64,000 nucleotides of DNA from Pseudomonadota bacterium (GTDB lineage: Bacteria > Myxococcota_A > Polyangia > Polyangiales > Polyangiaceae): contig JAFAER010000150.1 of assembly GCA_023423895.1 (NCBI GenBank), positions 1 through 64,000 of the forward strand, read 5' to 3'. A program made the translations under genes and the position numbers. Below, piece by piece: positions 1 through 10,945 of this stretch (positions are counted from its first letter, which is position 1; every line of letters starts with the position of its first letter). The notes beneath the pieces were generated by a model, which saw only the letters and a program-made list of their open reading frames with translations, did no database searches and was not told the origin of the DNA.

Positions 1-69
1 GCCCGCGGCACACTCGCGGTCACAACGACCTCGGCGGATCGGTCACGCCTAGCGCGCGGCCGACACTCC

Positions 70-840
70 TCAGGGGATGCCGCCGCCTTCCTTGCAGATG
101 TACGTGGAGCTCGTGACCTCGCTCGGCTCGAGCGTGCCGCTCCGGTCGGTATCGACGCCCATCTCGATGCGAACGCCGCCGTACTCGCAGTCGGGGTCTT
201 CGACGAGGAGCGTCGTCAGCTTCACGAGCGACGACAGGCCGATGCTCCCGGTGTCACCGGTCGCGCCCTTGTCACCGGTCGCGCCCTTGTCGCCGGTCTC
301 ACCCTTGTCGCCGACCTCTCCCTTGTCACCGGTCGCGCCCTTGTCACCGGTCGCGCCCTTGTCGCCGGTCTCACCCTTGTCGCCGGTCGCGCCCTTGTCG
401 CCGGTCTCACCCTTGTCACCGGTCGCGCCCTTGTCGCCCGTCGCGCCCTTGTCGCCGATCGCGCCCTGGTCGCCCGTCTCGCCCTTAGCGCCGACCGGCC
501 CGATGTCGCCCGTGTCGCCCTTGTCGCCCTTGTCGCCGGTGGCGCCCTTGTCGCCGGTGGCGCCCTTCGGACCGCCGGGGAACACGACCTCTTCCCACTT
601 GCCGTCGAGGCACACGACGATCATCTTCTCGTCGACGACGTAGGCGAGCAGCGACTCGGACTCGGCGTCGCAGACAGGAAGCTCCCCGCGCGTGCTCACC
701 TGCAGCTGACCGAGCGAGACGCCGGTCGAGGCGTCAGCGCGCGCCTGTGACGAGTCCTCGCTGCATCCCCCAAGCACCGAGCCCATCACCGTAAGAGCCA
801 GCGCCACGCTCACACGAATCGCATTCATCGAAGTTTCCAC
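70..840 (-). CDS. Collagen-like triplet-repeat lipoprotein
   Basis: Predicted secreted lipoprotein of 256 residues. A hydrophobic signal segment ends in a lipobox (LGGC, Cys26), so the protein is probably lipid-anchored. Residues about 89-201 are an unbroken Gly-X-Y array dominated by GDKGAT and GDKGET hexapeptides, which in bacterial collagen-like proteins forms a triple-helical stalk. The last 55 residues form a small domain with CEYGG, DTDRSGTLEPSE (calcium-loop-like) and a closing Cys, resembling modules found after collagen stalks in other myxobacterial proteins. The first codon is GTG at 840; an in-frame ATG at 828 is an equally good start. A surface stalk or adhesin role is inference. 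Confidence 0.85.
   Translation of the reverse strand: METSMNAIRVSVALALTVMGSVLGGCSEDSSQARADASTGVSLGQLQVSTRGELPVCDAESESLLAYVVDEKMIVVCLDGKWEEVVFPGGPKGATGDKGATGDKGDKGDTGDIGPVGAKGETGDQGAIGDKGATGDKGATGDKGETGDKGATGDKGETGDKGATGDKGATGDKGEVGDKGETGDKGATGDKGATGDTGSIGLSSLVKLTTLLVEDPDCEYGGVRIEMGVDTDRSGTLEPSEVTSSTYICKEGGGIP
238..576 (-). repeat. 18-bp tandem repeats encoding Gly-X-Y collagen array
   Basis: About nineteen hexapeptide-sized (18-bp) near-identical units lie in tandem within the collagen-like gene. Units differ mainly at the codon giving Ala or Glu and at synonymous positions. Such arrays change length by slippage or unequal recombination, always in frame because the unit is a multiple of three. 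Confidence 0.85.
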
Positions 841-1112
841 TCTTGTCTTTCTCGACTTCTCGTCGCTGTCCTCTCAACGGAGGCGCCGGCGCAAAGTTAA
901 GCGCCACTACGCGCGTCAGCGGCGCGGGTGGAAGCTCGAGGACGTCTGGGGCGAGCTCGGGGCGCGTGTCGTTTGCTTCATCCGGCCAGGCAGCGGACGC
1001 GCGACGAGCCGAAGCATGTGCGGTCGAGCTGTCCTCGGGGATGGGGCAGGCCTCTTTCGCTTGCATCGCACGCTTGCATGCACCCATGGCTGGAGCGCTA
1101 GCGCAAAGCGGC

Positions 1113-1118
1113 TATAGT
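1113..1118 (+). promoter_or_regulatory. -10-like TATAGT, 8 nt before fumarase ATG
   Basis: TATAGT fits TANNNT and ends 8 bases before the ATG at 1127, so transcription would start at or next to the start codon. No convincing -35 element is seen. Confidence 0.6.
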
Positions 1119-1126
1119 CCGCCGCC

Positions 1127-2779
<1,653 letters not shown>

Positions 2780-2926
2780 AAGCTCGTTCGAGTTTCGCCC
2801 GCTTTCTTGCGGCTCAGCGACTACGATTTGAAGCCATGGTGCACGTCTCGCGTCCGGATGGATGCGTGATGCACGCGTGCGCCATCATGTAACGACCGTG
2901 TAACGGGCGCGGCCAAGCCCCTTCGA

Positions 2927-2932
2927 TACGTT
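2927..2932 (+). promoter_or_regulatory. -10-like TACGTT upstream of lipoprotein
   Basis: TACGTT lies 18 bases before the ATG at 2951, and a strong Shine-Dalgarno GGAGGA (2941-2946) lies between. This is a conventional leadered arrangement, unlike the leaderless genes nearby. Confidence 0.4.
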
Positions 2933-2950
2933 CATGAGCTGGAGGACTCG

Positions 2951-3430
2951 ATGAGCGTATCGCAGAAGAGCTTGGTCGCCGTGTTCGCCGTCATGATGGG
3001 AAGCGCCGCCTTGGTCATGGCGTGCAGCAGCGATGACGATGCGCCGAGCAACCCGGGCGGCTCGTCAGGGTCGAGCGGCTCGTCGGGCGGCAGCGGCAGC
3101 TCCAACGACTCCGGAACCAAGGACGAGCCGGACGGGGGTGATGACTCGGGACCGAGCGATGACGTCGATGCCGGCAACGAGGCAGGCGGCGGGACGAAGG
3201 CGAACGGCGAGGCGTGCACCGAGCAGAGCGACACGAGCTCCGAGTGCGCGAGCGGAGTTTGCCGAACGCAGGGTGGTGGTGGTGGTGGTGGCGGCGGTGG
3301 TGGCGGCAAGGCCGGAACGTTCTGCACCGTGAAGTGCGATATGGCCGGGACCGACAACGATCCGAAGTGCGCTGGCGGGGCACCGTTCTCGGGCCGCTGC
3401 TCGGGACAGGGATACTGCCAGATCCAATGA
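2951..3430 (+). CDS. Small Cys-rich lipoprotein with Gly tract
   Basis: Exported lipoprotein of 159 residues. A signal peptide is followed by a lipobox Cys at residue 25 (VMACSS). A disordered Ser/Gly/Asp/Glu-rich linker (about residues 26-85) leads to a C-terminal region with eight cysteines, probably disulfide-bonded. A run of twelve glycines, encoded by a (GGN) repeat, interrupts the Cys-rich part. No family is recognised. The start is set by GGAGGA five bases upstream. It stands alone between the fumarase and a kinase gene. Confidence 0.8.
   Translation: MSVSQKSLVAVFAVMMGSAALVMACSSDDDAPSNPGGSSGSSGSSGGSGSSNDSGTKDEPDGGDDSGPSDDVDAGNEAGGGTKANGEACTEQSDTSSECASGVCRTQGGGGGGGGGGGGKAGTFCTVKCDMAGTDNDPKCAGGAPFSGRCSGQGYCQIQ
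3271..3307 (+). repeat. GGN trinucleotide tract (poly-Gly)
   Basis: Twelve consecutive glycine codons, mostly GGT and GGC, form a trinucleotide microsatellite inside the lipoprotein gene. It is prone to in-frame length change. Confidence 0.75.
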
Positions 3431-3741
3431 GCGCGGACGGGCGCAGGTTGCCGCGTGCGCTCGTTGCGCTCGCACGTCGCGTCCGGCCCGTGACCGTGAC
3501 CGTGCGAGAGATGACGAGCGCCGCGCATACGCGTGCCTGACAACCGCGCCGACCGGGCCTGCCCTTCACATGCGCCCGCGAAGCGGTGCGTGAGAACCTT
3601 CGCGCTGGGGCCAGCCTCCATCCGTGTGGCGATCATGCCCCGCTGCGCGGCTCGACTGCGGCAACAGTACGCGCGCCATCCAGACCGCAACCGGCATCCT
3701 GGCGACTTCAGGTGAGCCGGTCGGGCCGCTGACCAGCCCGG
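3431..3741. other. Gene-poor spacer before kinase gene
   Basis: I see no convincing gene here. Short open frames exist on the plus strand, but they lack ribosome sites and family features. A weak inverted repeat (GTGCG ... CGCAC) lies just after the lipoprotein stop. Confidence 0.5.
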
Positions 3742-5280
3742 ATGAGCGGAACGGCCTTTGAATGGGAGGATGCCGTGGCCGCCTCCGCCCCGCAGAGCGC
3801 AGAAGAGCACCCGCCCTTCACGGACAAGTACACCGTGGAGCGGATCCTGGGCCGTGGTGGCATGGGCACCGTCTTCGAGGCGCGCCACTCGCGACTCGGT
3901 CATCGCGTCGCGATCAAAGTTCTCGGAGAGGAGCTGCGCGTCCATCCGGAGCTCGTGAAGCGGTTCGAGCGTGAGGCGCGCGCGGCCGGTGCGCTGTCGA
4001 GCCCCCACGCCGTTCGCGTCTTCGACATCGATCAGACGGACGACGGCACGCCGTTCATGGTGATGGAGCTCCTCCATGGGCGCGACCTCGCGAACCTCGT
4101 GGAGCACAGCGGTCCGCAGCCGATCGGCGCGGCCGTTCGCTGGGTCATCGAGGCGAGCGACGCGATCTCGGAAGCGCACCGCCTCGGCATCATCCATCGG
4201 GACATCAAGCCCTCGAACCTCTTTCTCTGCCGCGACACGGGCATCATCAAGGTGCTCGACTTCGGGATCGCGAAGCGCGTGGCCGCGAAGGAAGCCGCGA
4301 TCACGCTCGGTGTGGCGCCGCTCGGGACGCCCCAGTACATGTCTCCGGAGCAGGTGCGCTGCGCGAAGGACGTCGACGCGCGGACGGACATCTGGTCGCT
4401 CGGCGTGACGCTCTACGAGCTCGTCTGCGGCCGGCCACCGTACAACCACGACGTCGCGCAGGCGTGCATCGCCGCGATCGCCGCCGATCCGGTGCCGGAT
4501 CCGCGCGAGTTCCGGCCGGATCTGCCTGACGATCTCGCGGACGTCCTCGTGCGCGCTCTCGAGAAGGATCCCGAGGAGCGATTCCAGTCCGTCGACGATC
4601 TCGTTCTCGCGCTCGCTCCTTTCGCCGACCGCGCTCCGCCGGTGGAGGACAGCTCCTGGCGCGTCATCTCGACCGCGCGTCGCACGGTCGCCAGGGACTC
4701 GACGACGCTCGATGGCGACGAGCTCGTCCTCGACCTCGATCCCGCAAGCCAGAAGCGAAGGTTGGCCGCCCAGCTCGAAGAGACGGTCCCTCCCGCGGTG
4801 TCGCGCAAGACGGGCCGCTCTCGCCCTGGACGACGTGTTCGATCGTCGCTCGCCGTCGCGAGCGCCGCAGCCCTCGGGCTCGTGGCCCTCGTCGCGACGC
4901 CCCGTTGCGTCGGCGAGCGCATGGACGCTTCGGCGGCGAAGCACGTCACGGCGCCGGCGCAGATCGAAGGTGCGGTCGCGAAGGCCGCCGCGCTCCCGAT
5001 CGCCCCGAAGGGAACGGCCGTCGTGCCCGGCACGTCGGACCCGACGAACGTTGAGGACCCGAGCGCTCCGGCCAACACGAGTGCGCGCGCCGAGCTGACG
5101 TCCGCGAGCATCGATGCTCCGGCGCCGCCGTCCGTCCGTCCCGTGGCGTCCGCCCCCTCCGCGCCCTCCGCCCTGACGAAGCCGGCGAGCAAGCCGGTTC
5201 GTCCCGCGAGCGGCAAGCCGATCCGCGTGATCGGCTCGGAGCGTCCGGTCCACGGCGGGATCTCGAACCCCGGCTTCTGA
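3742..5280 (+). CDS. Hanks-type Ser/Thr protein kinase, membrane-anchored
   Basis: Phosphorylates protein Ser/Thr residues at the membrane. The kinase domain spans about residues 30-290 of 512, with the Gly loop GRGGMGTVFEA, the invariant Lys59 in VAIKV, catalytic HRDIKPSN (Asp154), VLDFG (Asp173) and MSPEQ. All catalytic residues are present. A single membrane helix at about residues 369-388 separates the cytoplasmic kinase from a Pro/Ala/Ser-rich, probably periplasmic tail with no recognised sensor fold. It converges on a TPR/PEGA-like gene. The target is unknown. Confidence 0.92.
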   Translation: MSGTAFEWEDAVAASAPQSAEEHPPFTDKYTVERILGRGGMGTVFEARHSRLGHRVAIKVLGEELRVHPELVKRFEREARAAGALSSPHAVRVFDIDQTDDGTPFMVMELLHGRDLANLVEHSGPQPIGAAVRWVIEASDAISEAHRLGIIHRDIKPSNLFLCRDTGIIKVLDFGIAKRVAAKEAAITLGVAPLGTPQYMSPEQVRCAKDVDARTDIWSLGVTLYELVCGRPPYNHDVAQACIAAIAADPVPDPREFRPDLPDDLADVLVRALEKDPEERFQSVDDLVLALAPFADRAPPVEDSSWRVISTARRTVARDSTTLDGDELVLDLDPASQKRRLAAQLEETVPPAVSRKTGRSRPGRRVRSSLAVASAAALGLVALVATPRCVGERMDASAAKHVTAPAQIEGAVAKAAALPIAPKGTAVVPGTSDPTNVEDPSAPANTSARAELTSASIDAPAPPSVRPVASAPSAPSALTKPASKPVRPASGKPIRVIGSERPVHGGISNPGF

Positions 5281-5311
5281 GCTCCGTCGCCGGATGCGTT
5301 CGCCGCGCGAA

Positions 5312-5323
5312 CGAACGCGTTCG
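5312..5323. repeat. 12-bp perfect palindrome between convergent genes
   Basis: CGAACGCGTTCG lies just after the kinase stop codon. It could be a transcription-end hairpin or a protein site; no T-run follows. Confidence 0.4.
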
Positions 5324-5338
5324 AGCGGATCGAGCCTC

Positions 5339-5414
5339 GGCGTGCGCGATGCGACGCCAATCGATAGGCGTGCGCGATGCGACGCCAACCGATAGGCGTG
5401 CGCGATGCGACGCC
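5339..5414. repeat. 28-bp direct repeat, about 2.7 copies
   Basis: A 28-base unit starting GGCGTGCGCGATGCGACGCC is repeated at 5339, 5367 and (20 bases only) 5395, with one mismatch between the first two copies. It fills the spacer between two convergent genes and ends 12 bases before the end of the minus-strand gene. Function unknown. Confidence 0.8.
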
Positions 5415-5426
5415 GGGCGGATCCGA

Positions 5427-6506
5427 TCAGAACGAGAACGACGCGGTCGCCATGCCGCCGCCGGGCAGCGGCGCAGCGCCCGCATGTGCTCGCGCGCGCG
5501 GCTTGCCCTCGGGGCCGTCCGTGCTCCCGCGGAGGAGAAGGACCGCGCCGACCGTCCCTGCGATGAGACCTGCGCCGCCGAGCGCGAAGCCGATGGCCTG
5601 CTTCGTGTTGCCGGCATCGGCGGCGTCGGACGCCGCACGGCGGTAGCTTGCCGCCTCGGCGGTCTCGGGGCGGCTCGCGCTCGAGCCCGAGCACCCCGTG
5701 GCTTCGCACCAGCGAGCTTGCATTCGGTCGCGCTCGTCGGCGTCGCCGTCCGCAGAGAGCAACAGCGCGCCACCACCGGCGACGAACGCAAGACCCCCAG
5801 ACAGAAGGAGCCAGGGAACGACCGAGTCATTGGGCTCGCGCGCGACACTCATCCGCAATGGGGCACCCGACCGCGAGGATGCCCGCCCGTGACGGTCCTG
5901 CGTGCTGTCGCGCACCGCCACGGCATCGCCGCTATCGACATCGACCGTGCGCACCGTGCCGCGCCCGACGTACACCATCTGCTCGACGCCGCCGTCGGAC
6001 GCGCGTTCCACGCGAATGACGTGCGAGCCCGGATTGACGGGCGTCGTCGCGACGTCGTCTTCGCGCTTCACCTCTCGTCCGTCGACGATGACGCGCGTGG
6101 CTGCCCTGGCGCCGCCGACGACGCGGACCCGGATGACCGGCATCTTCCGATCGAGATCGGCCAGACGTGCCGTCGCGAGACGAACGGCTTCTTCGGCGCC
6201 GGGTCGGTCGCGCCCGAGCCGCAGCGCGGTCTCGTATTCGGCCTTCGCCTCGAGCAACTTGTCGTCGTTCTCGAGCGCCCAGCCGAGCGCATAGTAGAGC
6301 TGTGGCGTCTCACGGAGGCGCAGCGCCGCGCGAAGCCGCTCCTGCGCCGCACCCCATTGGCCATGGCGTTCGAGCTCGCCGGCTTCTTCGAAGAGGGCCC
6401 GCGCTCGTTCCGTGTCCGCGTCAGCCGCATGCGCCAGACGAGGAGCGTGGAACAGAGCGAGACCGAGCACCAGGCTCGCTGCAAGGACGGGTCGACCGCG
6501 CCGCAC
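5427..6506 (-). CDS. TPR and PEGA-like membrane protein
   Basis: Exported or membrane protein of 359 residues from the GTG at 6506. That start gives a classical signal peptide (RRGR, a hydrophobic core, then RLAHA-AD). An ATG at 6608 adds 34 residues but would overlap the divergent gene. After the signal come TPR-like helices (ARALFEEAGELERHGQW and the following repeat) and a PEGA-like beta unit (VIVDGREV ... NPGSHVIRVE). Two hydrophobic helices lie near the C-terminus (PWLLLSGGLAFV and IGFALGGAGLIAG). Similar architectures sit next to the other kinase genes of this window. Exact function unknown. Confidence 0.8.
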   Translation of the reverse strand: MRRGRPVLAASLVLGLALFHAPRLAHAADADTERARALFEEAGELERHGQWGAAQERLRAALRLRETPQLYYALGWALENDDKLLEAKAEYETALRLGRDRPGAEEAVRLATARLADLDRKMPVIRVRVVGGARAATRVIVDGREVKREDDVATTPVNPGSHVIRVERASDGGVEQMVYVGRGTVRTVDVDSGDAVAVRDSTQDRHGRASSRSGAPLRMSVAREPNDSVVPWLLLSGGLAFVAGGGALLLSADGDADERDRMQARWCEATGCSGSSASRPETAEAASYRRAASDAADAGNTKQAIGFALGGAGLIAGTVGAVLLLRGSTDGPEGKPRARAHAGAAPLPGGGMATASFSF

Positions 6507-6613
6507 GACGTCAGCACAAGCACGAGCTGCGCCGAGCGCGAGCTGACCGGCCTCGTCGACCTCGACGTCACCCGACAACGGGCACATGCGTTGCAAAAAA
6601 GAGCTCATGTCGG

Positions 6614-7561
6614 ATGTTTCGTCGGATGATCCTCGTTGGGCTGTTCGTGACGACCGGGTGCATCGTGCAGCCGACATTCGATACGTCGAGCGTCGAGCCT
6701 TCGGGCTCGGCAAGCGGCCATGCGGACTCCGAGATGGTGCTGATTCCGGCAACGTCGCTCGGCGGGACGGACGTTGCGCCGACCCATCACAAGCCCGGAC
6801 ACACGAACGGCGGCAAAGGCAAAGGCAAAGGCCCGGGCAAGTGCAAACCGGACAAGGGCGACGATGGCCCGCGCCCGCCCGGACGTGGACCGGGGCAGAG
6901 CGATGATTGCGGCTCGTCGGGCGGCTCTTCGAACGATGACGATGACGATGAGCAGGCATCCTCGGGCGGCGGCGCATCGAGCGAGAACGGCACGGTCGTC
7001 GCGCCGTTCTGGATCGACGCACGCGAGGCGTCGGTGCGCGAGTACGGCGACTGCGTTGCGATCGGAGCGTGCAGCCCTGCCGGTTCGAAGGAGGGATGTA
7101 CGGCTGCCGCAGGGCTCGGCGACCATCCCGTCAACTGTGTGAGCCGCGCACAGGCGAGCGCGTTCTGCGCGTGGAAGCAGAAGCGCCTCGTGCGCGACGT
7201 CGAGTGGATCGCCGCGGCCGCAGGCACGGCCGGCCGACCGTTCCCATGGGGATCGGACGCGCCGTCGTCCGAACGGCTGAATGCCTGCGGCGCGGAGTGT
7301 GCGCGGTCTGGCATGTACCCCGGCGGCGACGCGTTTGCCGGCCCGGCGCCTCGCGGAAGCTTTCCGCTCGGACGATCGCCGGAGGGCGTCTTCGACCTCG
7401 CTGGGAACGTTGCCGAGTGGGTGGATGCCGACGGTGGGCTCGTTCGCGGCGGGAGCTACGCCGACGTCGCCGCAGAGGCCGTGGGATCGACCGCGGCGCG
7501 CACCGTCTCGCTCGCTGCGTCCGAGCCGACGATTGGCTTCCGCTGCGCGCGCGATCGCTGA
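6614..7561 (+). CDS. FGE-sulfatase (SUMF1-type) domain lipoprotein
   Basis: Exported protein of 315 residues. The N-terminus has a lipobox-like TTGC, then a low-complexity linker (Gly/Lys run, then Ser/Asp-rich, to about residue 115). The C-terminal domain carries the hallmarks of the formylglycine-generating-enzyme-like fold: PFWIDAREAS near its start, HPVNCVSRAQASAFCAW, PWGSDAP, GVFDLAGNVAEWV, LVRGGSY and a final IGFRCARD. Many relatives are not sulfatase-modifying enzymes and act as ligand-binding or structural domains, so enzymatic activity is not claimed. An ATG at 6626 is an alternative start. Confidence 0.85.
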   Translation: MFRRMILVGLFVTTGCIVQPTFDTSSVEPSGSASGHADSEMVLIPATSLGGTDVAPTHHKPGHTNGGKGKGKGPGKCKPDKGDDGPRPPGRGPGQSDDCGSSGGSSNDDDDDEQASSGGGASSENGTVVAPFWIDAREASVREYGDCVAIGACSPAGSKEGCTAAAGLGDHPVNCVSRAQASAFCAWKQKRLVRDVEWIAAAAGTAGRPFPWGSDAPSSERLNACGAECARSGMYPGGDAFAGPAPRGSFPLGRSPEGVFDLAGNVAEWVDADGGLVRGGSYADVAAEAVGSTAARTVSLAASEPTIGFRCARDR

Positions 7562-7596
7562 GCCCGTAAGACTGCCGGCGAGCCGAAGTACCTGGG

Positions 7597-9462
7597 CTAT
7601 GGACCGCCGAACAGCATCAGGAGCATGCGCGCGATCCCCCAGGAGCTTCCGAGGAGACCCTGATCGAGCGCCGCGCGGAACGCGTCACGCGATCCCCTCA
7701 TCTCCGCGCTCACCGTTCCGCCCGCGCCCTCTCGCGCCGTCGTCACGACGAACGGCAGCTTGAACCGTGGCGCGAGCAGATCTCGTTCGAGGTTCGCGAG
7801 GATGTCGGGAGGCACCGGCGGCGTCGCCGTCTCGAGCATGATGCGATGGACGGCTTGAACGCCGCTCGACGACGAGGCCCAGCCCGACGCGACGAGCCCA
7901 CCACGATGAAAAAGCTCGTGGTCGACGCGAGGCCCCGGCGCTTTCGACGTGAGCCTCCGGTAGGCCTCCGCGCAGAGATCCAGAGCCGGGCACGTCACGC
8001 CGAGGACGCCGTCGAACGCACTCGCGAAGAGGGTGTAAGTTACACGTATGGGTGGCGTATTCGTCGTCGTGGTCGCGCGCCGCGCCCAATCGACGCTCCT
8101 CGCCTCGAGGACGAAGCTCGTCTTCGGCAGTCCGAGCGCCGCGGGGGCCGGTCGGACGCGGTAGCTCGGTGGACCGCCGGGCGCGACGCCGCTCGGACCC
8201 GCAGATGACGCCGTGACGATGCCGCGGATCGCCTGCTCGACCGCGCCGATCGAAGCCGCGAGCGCGTAGACGAGCTGCGGCTGCAGAGCGTCCTCGAGCG
8301 TCTGGATCGCCCTCTCCTGATCCTTCTCCTTCGCGACGCGTACCGCGCCGAGCGCTGTCCGGGCTCGATCGACGCGCATTCCCCAGCCGATCACGGCCGG
8401 GCTCGTCGTGAACGAGCCGACGATGCCGGCGGGGTCGGGCTTGTCGTCCAGCCGCGATGTCGCGCGGACGAGCGGCTGCGACTGACGAAGGATCTCTGCG
8501 ATCCACTTGGGCATGGCCCCGCCGCCGGGGACGAACACCGCCGTGCCCGACTCCTGGACGACGCGATGGAAGATCTCCGGCATCGGCTCCGCGTTCGGCG
8601 CGGCGAGCAGATCGCGCGCAGGACGCGACTGCTGCGAGCGGAGCCGCCAGAGCGCGGTTGCGTGCAGCTGGTCGCCTTCGGCCGCGAGCTCGATCGAGAA
8701 CCTCTCCGCGTCGGCGAGAAATGCCCGAAGGTCGTCGTTGCCCCGCGCCGCGATCCGGGTTCCACCGAAGATGTCTCCGACCAGCGGCAGCAGCGATTCT
8801 CCATACGCGTTCAAGCGGACGAGCGGAGCGCGCGCGACGGCGGGTGGTGGCTGCGGGCCCGACTTCGACCACTCTGCGATCGCGGACACCGCTTTCGGCG
8901 CGCCGCAGACGGCCGCGTCCGAGCCGCGAACGAAGTCGCACTCCCATTCGTCTTCGCGCGAGGCATCGGCGTCGGTAGAACCAGCTCGGCGGGATCGGGC
9001 GAACACGCGGTCACCGTCCTCGCGGAGCTGGAAGTCCGTCGATACGAGCGCGAACAGCGCCTTGGAGTCCTTGAAGTGCAGCCGTAGCGCCGGTGCGATG
9101 TCGTGGACGGAGCCGCCATCCGCGACGAACATGACATCGATCGGTTGCCTCAGGTCGAGCAGCTCCGCATAGCGAGCGATCTCGGGCCAAGCGGAAGACG
9201 TCACGCCGAGCACGTCGAGCAAGACGTCCGGTTGATCGACGTGCGCCCACACGGCGACGGTGCGCGGACGCGCCGGAGATGCCGCCGGCCGAGGCGGCGG
9301 CGCGGGCGTGGGCGGCGTGAGCGCGATCGGCGCCGGATCCATTTCGCGACGTGCGGGACCGCCGCAGCTCGCTGCGGCGAGCGCAAGGAGCGTCATTGCC
9401 ATCGGCGAGCGGTCCACGAGCCATCGTCGACGCGTAGAGCAGGGCAGCACGGCCGTCACCAT
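7597..9462 (-). CDS. Uncharacterised lipoprotein downstream of kinase
   Basis: Predicted lipoprotein of 621 residues. After RRR and a hydrophobic stretch, Cys appears in AAASCGG, followed by a Pro/Ala linker and then a large globular body with no family I recognise. It contains segments such as VWAHVDQPDVLLDVLG near residue 75 and several long beta/alpha stretches. The ATG at 9462 lies 46 bases after the end of the kinase gene on the same strand, so the two are probably co-transcribed and the kinase may regulate or sense through it. An ATG at 9402 is a possible alternative start. Confidence 0.75.
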   Translation of the reverse strand: MVTAVLPCSTRRRWLVDRSPMAMTLLALAAASCGGPARREMDPAPIALTPPTPAPPPRPAASPARPRTVAVWAHVDQPDVLLDVLGVTSSAWPEIARYAELLDLRQPIDVMFVADGGSVHDIAPALRLHFKDSKALFALVSTDFQLREDGDRVFARSRRAGSTDADASREDEWECDFVRGSDAAVCGAPKAVSAIAEWSKSGPQPPPAVARAPLVRLNAYGESLLPLVGDIFGGTRIAARGNDDLRAFLADAERFSIELAAEGDQLHATALWRLRSQQSRPARDLLAAPNAEPMPEIFHRVVQESGTAVFVPGGGAMPKWIAEILRQSQPLVRATSRLDDKPDPAGIVGSFTTSPAVIGWGMRVDRARTALGAVRVAKEKDQERAIQTLEDALQPQLVYALAASIGAVEQAIRGIVTASSAGPSGVAPGGPPSYRVRPAPAALGLPKTSFVLEARSVDWARRATTTTNTPPIRVTYTLFASAFDGVLGVTCPALDLCAEAYRRLTSKAPGPRVDHELFHRGGLVASGWASSSSGVQAVHRIMLETATPPVPPDILANLERDLLAPRFKLPFVVTTAREGAGGTVSAEMRGSRDAFRAALDQGLLGSSWGIARMLLMLFGGP

Positions 9463-9508
9463 AAGGCGCGCCGGGCGGGGCCGCTCCTGCTCGCGGCGCG
9501 CGGCGCGC

Positions 9509-10945
9509 TCACAAGAGCGTCGGGTTCTCCGTCGGCGCCGTCTTCGGCGACCCGGCATCGGCGCTCTGCCTCGCCCTGGGCGTCTGCGACGGCGTCGGCG
9601 CGGCGGGCGTGCTCGCAGAGGACGCTGGCGCAGCTGTGCCGAGCCGACGTTGGTCGTCGGCGCCGCTCGCGGAAGCCGTCGAAGGCGGAAGTGACGACGC
9701 CGGCGAGCTGCTCGGCGGCGATGCGGTTGACGGCACTTCTGGCGTCTTGGTCGGCATCGGCAGGGGCCGGTCGCGGCCGAGCACGGTGAGCACGATCAGG
9801 ACGACGCCGATCGCGGCGAGAAGCCCGAGGACGATGCCGACGAACACGACGAGGTTCGCTTGCTTCTGCTTCTGTGTCGTGAGGACGGTCTCCGCGAGGG
9901 GCCTCTTGCGCGCGGACGGCTCGACGGCGCCCTCCGACGGAGGTGGCGGAGGCGGACGCGAGAGCCCGAGCGGCACCGTTCGCTGCTGCATCTTGTGCAG
10001 CGGCATCGTCTTGCCTGCGAAGGACACGCTCGCTCGGCGCGGTGGATTGCCACCCAGATGGGCCGCGGCTCGCGCGCCGTAGGTCTCTGGCTGGACGAAG
10101 GGGGCGAGCAACTGCGCGACTTCTCGCATGTCCGCTGCACGCTTCGCGCTGTCGCGTTCGAGCATGCGCGCGATCGCCGCGCCCAGCGCGTGGGGCACGT
10201 CGACGAAGGTGCGGATGTTCGGCGCGTCCTGGGAGACGATCGCGATCGCGACCTTGTGGCCCGGTCCCTCGAACGGAGCGCGTCCGGCGAGGAGCTCGTA
10301 GAGGATCACGCCGAGCGACCAGACGTCGGCCCGGTGATCGACGTCGCTCGAGGACCGCACCTGCTCGGGCGACATGTAGATCACCGTGCCCATCACGGCG
10401 CCGGCGCCTGTCAGCTTCGATGCTTCGCCGATCAGCTTCGAGATCCCGAAGTCGAGCACGCGGACGCAACGAAGCGAGCCTTCATTCGTCAAGAACAGGT
10501 TTGCTGGCTTCAGATCGCGATGAACGATGCCAGCGCGATGCGCCTCTTCCATCGCAGCGGCCGTCTGGAGGATGTAGTCGACAGCCTCGGCTACGGGCAG
10601 CGCCTTGCGGGCCTCGAGCTCGCTCGACAGGTCGCGCCCGTCGAGGAAGTCCATGACCATGAACGGCACGCCGTGGTCCGTCTCGGCGACCTCGATGACG
10701 TGCGCAACGTGGCGTGTCCGCATGCGCCCGACGGCGCGTGCCTCGCGGTCGAACCGCGCGACGAGCTCGGGATCGCGGGCGAGCTCGGGAGCGAGCACCT
10801 TCACGGCCACGCGTTGCCCGCTGTCCTTCTGCCGTGCTTCGAAGACGACGGCCATACCGCCCTCGCCAAGCGTCCTCAGGAGCTCGTATTTGCCCCTCAG
10901 GATTTCTCCGACGCGCGGAAGCGGGCCCGACACGACGGCGAGCAT
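9509..10945 (-). CDS. Hanks-type Ser/Thr protein kinase, membrane-anchored
   Basis: Membrane kinase of 478 residues. The catalytic domain starts near residue 20: GEGGMAVVFEA, VAVKVL, GIVHRDLKPANLFL, VLDFGISK and MSPEQ are intact. A juxtamembrane stretch rich in Pro and Arg precedes one membrane helix at about residues 365-389. The outer tail is a Pro/Ser/Ala-rich segment without a recognised domain. A GGAGG lies 14 bases before the ATG. The following lipoprotein gene is 46 bases downstream. It is divergent from the Cys-rich lipoprotein gene at 11027. Confidence 0.92.
   Translation of the reverse strand: MLAVVSGPLPRVGEILRGKYELLRTLGEGGMAVVFEARQKDSGQRVAVKVLAPELARDPELVARFDREARAVGRMRTRHVAHVIEVAETDHGVPFMVMDFLDGRDLSSELEARKALPVAEAVDYILQTAAAMEEAHRAGIVHRDLKPANLFLTNEGSLRCVRVLDFGISKLIGEASKLTGAGAVMGTVIYMSPEQVRSSSDVDHRADVWSLGVILYELLAGRAPFEGPGHKVAIAIVSQDAPNIRTFVDVPHALGAAIARMLERDSAKRAADMREVAQLLAPFVQPETYGARAAAHLGGNPPRRASVSFAGKTMPLHKMQQRTVPLGLSRPPPPPPSEGAVEPSARKRPLAETVLTTQKQKQANLVVFVGIVLGLLAAIGVVLIVLTVLGRDRPLPMPTKTPEVPSTASPPSSSPASSLPPSTASASGADDQRRLGTAAPASSASTPAAPTPSQTPRARQSADAGSPKTAPTENPTLL

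Noticed and set aside
77..643. Plus-strand Pro/Ser repeat frame opposite the collagen-like gene
   Set aside because: It arises from the repeat structure. The minus strand has the signal peptide, Gly-X-Y array and a folded C-terminal domain.
2932..5709. 925-residue minus-strand open frame
   Set aside because: It runs opposite the lipoprotein and kinase genes, is Arg-rich and low complexity, and has no family features. Typical shadow of high-GC codon bias.
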